A stretch of 64,000 bases of DNA. Source: Mycteria americana. Lineage: Eukaryota > Chordata > Aves > Ciconiiformes > Ciconiidae. Of the stretch, positions 61,930 to 64,000 are shown piece after piece; position 1 is the first letter of the stretch, and each line of letters opens with the position of its first letter. Below the pieces are notes generated by a model that did not search any database, was not told the origin of the DNA, and saw only the letters and a program-made list of their open reading frames with translations. The translations under genes and the position numbers were made by a program. Location: contig NC_134373.1 of assembly GCF_035582795.1 (NCBI RefSeq), forward strand, positions 42,639,173 through 42,703,172, written 5' to 3'.

Positions 61930-64000
61930 ATGTTCGTTAAACAAACTTTGTTTTATTCACACCAGGCAATGCACACATACTGCAGACAGGAGGCCAAATG
62001 GCTATTCCCCCAAAACAGTTCCCCCCTTCTTAATACTGCAAACTCTTGAAGATAATTTTCTGTAAGAACTGCGATACATCTGTTAACCAGTACATATTCA
62101 CCTTAAACCCCAGCCAAAAGAGAAGGAGAACCTTGATCCGAATTCAAAGTTCAGGCGTGCCGTCCGTCGGCGGCCAGGTCGCTCGCTGGCCGACCGAAGA
62201 TGTGACAGTGGCGGTGAAGGGAGCAGAGCTGTGGAAGCGCAGAGGTGCTCGGAACCTGCCCCAGCTGTATTGCCTTTCCTTCGTTTTTCATTTTCACCAA
62301 TTCAAAACAGTTTGAGTCCGCTTCATGTAAAAATGTAACTGGTAAGAGCCATAAATTCTAGAGAGTTACTCATTCATTCAACAGGTCCATCACAGTGTTC
62401 AATGTAAGCAAGAGTAGTGCCTGTTATTTCTTAGAAAAGATGCATAGATAAAAATTAGACCAAAAAAAAATCTTCCTATCAGAAAATAATTCCTGTAAGA
62501 GATTGCAGCTGCAGCCATGTCCCCCTCAGCTCTCCTTTCTGAGGGACAGCCTTCAAAAGAATTACACTGTTCCACAAGTCCATGAACATCTACGAACAAA
62601 ACCTGAAGTAAAACGAACACAGAACATTATTTTTAAGGTTTACTGGTTACGGAAACAATCTGATTTTTTTTTAAATTGTAACTTCTGTACCAAATTAAAT
62701 AGACGATGCGTTTGTCACATCAAGGCTGTACGAAAGACCACAACTTCTCAAAACACATCTCTGCGTGGTGATATTACAGACAAATTCAACTTGCTTTCAG
62801 CCGACTATAACTTAGACATAATAGGTTGCCAACTCATACTAGAAGAAAATTTATCTAGTATTGATATTTTCAACGCCCATGAAACAAATAGGTTACAATA
62901 AAATTCTCATAAAGTTGCACAAATTTCTATGTTAACCATTAAGAGTTTATATGAAAAAGCAGACGTTATCTACCATCGATTCCTGATATAAAACAGTAGG
63001 TAGAAACCTAATGTAGAAATCTGAAGTTAGATAAATCCTTTGGCAGCATGTTCAGTTACAATCAGGCCTTAAAAATAAATATGATAATGTATAGAAGTAT
63101 GAAGAGAAAAAACAGATCCTATTAACACCAAACCCGCTAAATACACTATTTTAATAATAATTAAATTATTTTACACTATCTACAAGTTGCATATCACAGA
63201 ATTAGGAATATGAGAGATGACAGAATGACAAATCCTGCTTTTATAAAATTTCAGGCTTTAACAGTATGCATATATGTAGCTGTGTAGAAAATCTCAGACA
63301 AATGAGTATATACATTATTTATATTTAATAATTAACTGAACATAATCAAATCGCATCTGTCTAGCCATCTCAATTTAAGATACTCAATATTTCTGCTGGA
63401 CCGAAGTTTTGAATCCAATAAAAATACCCACGTTAATCTCAACTTACTAAAAAATATGGAGAATCTATATAAATGATAGCAAGGTTTAGTTTGACTACCT
63501 ACCAACTTGGAACAAAGTAAACTCTTACAAAAAATCTCCAAACACCACGAATTTTGAACAGCAGCATGGAAATTAATTACTCTTCTTAAAGAACGCAAGG
63601 AACAAGTTATCAAAATACTTCAGTACTACATGTGTTATTTATACTGAGCTACTTCAAGGGGAAGGATAAAGATAAAGTCATGTCAAAAGGAAAGACAAAA
63701 GCTTCCTTCCAATTGCACAAATTTAAATAAAAAAAAACAATTTAAAGAGCAGGTACTGAATACCTTATTGCATAAGCATGAGGCTGCAAATGAATAAGGT
63801 CATGATACTAAATAATTAAATCATTTGTCAAAGAAATGGAGGTGGCGCTGAGTGAAGGGTGGTTTTTATTGCTCAACAACAGCCTACAATCTGATAGTTC
63901 TCATTTGGTAGAAAATTTATATACCAAACATACTTATTTAGACATTTGGGAGTTTCATGCATTTAATCAAGATGTTTTTAATCAGTGATTTGCTTCCACT
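61930..64000 (-). other. AT-rich stretch, possible 3' UTR of an upstream minus-strand gene
   Basis: No coding sequence is recognisable. On the minus strand there are AATAAA signals at 61957-61952 and 63870-63865. In human the next gene upstream of CACNB4, on the same strand, is STAM2, so this may be its 3' UTR with the last coding exon beyond 64000. The sequence itself does not prove this: AATAAA is common in AT-rich DNA and I cannot recognise UTR sequence. Confidence 0.3.

Overview
The window looks like nuclear DNA from a bird. The main evidence is a 5'-truncated CR1 LINE (about 49822-50605) that ends in the 3' tail typical of avian CR1, plus a short CR1 tail in the opposite orientation at 39683-39750. 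Interspersed repeats are otherwise sparse, introns are AT-rich, and there are two sharp CpG islands. I cannot name the species from the sequence.

One protein-coding gene can be recognised: CACNB4, the beta-4 subunit of voltage-gated calcium channels, on the minus strand. Only its alternative 5' end is present. A 28-codon exon at 59553-59636 encodes the second half of the beta-4b-type N-terminus, in the CpG island at about 59300-60440. A 15-codon first exon at 16530-16574 encodes the beta-4a N-terminus, in its own CpG island at about 16240-17090. Both exons end in phase 0 at good GT donors, so both can join the same shared exon. That shared exon (the family sequence starting GSADSY) was not found, so it should lie to the left of position 1. 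About 43 kb of intron separates the two exons, and the left 16.5 kb is also intron.

The regulatory layout is two promoters for two N-termini. The beta-4a promoter carries three CCAAT boxes exactly 31 bp apart. The beta-4b side has Sp1-type GC boxes, a (GGGGCC)4 run on the transcribed strand, an ideal Kozak ATG and a possible 110-bp intron. The first coding exon I know from mammals (MSSSSYAKNG...) is not visible, so the bird beta-4b start is an open question.

The introns hold ancient CR1/L3-type LINE remnants, simple repeats, a diverged pair of 92-bp direct repeats, several palindromes, two RFX-type X-boxes and a CpG-rich patch without a gene. To the right of the beta-4b island (60450-64000) there is no recognisable coding sequence. 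The AT-rich end may be the 3' UTR of a minus-strand neighbour (STAM2 would be expected from human gene order), but this is inference. I see no bacterial-type system, CRISPR array, tRNA or rRNA, and no intact mobile element.
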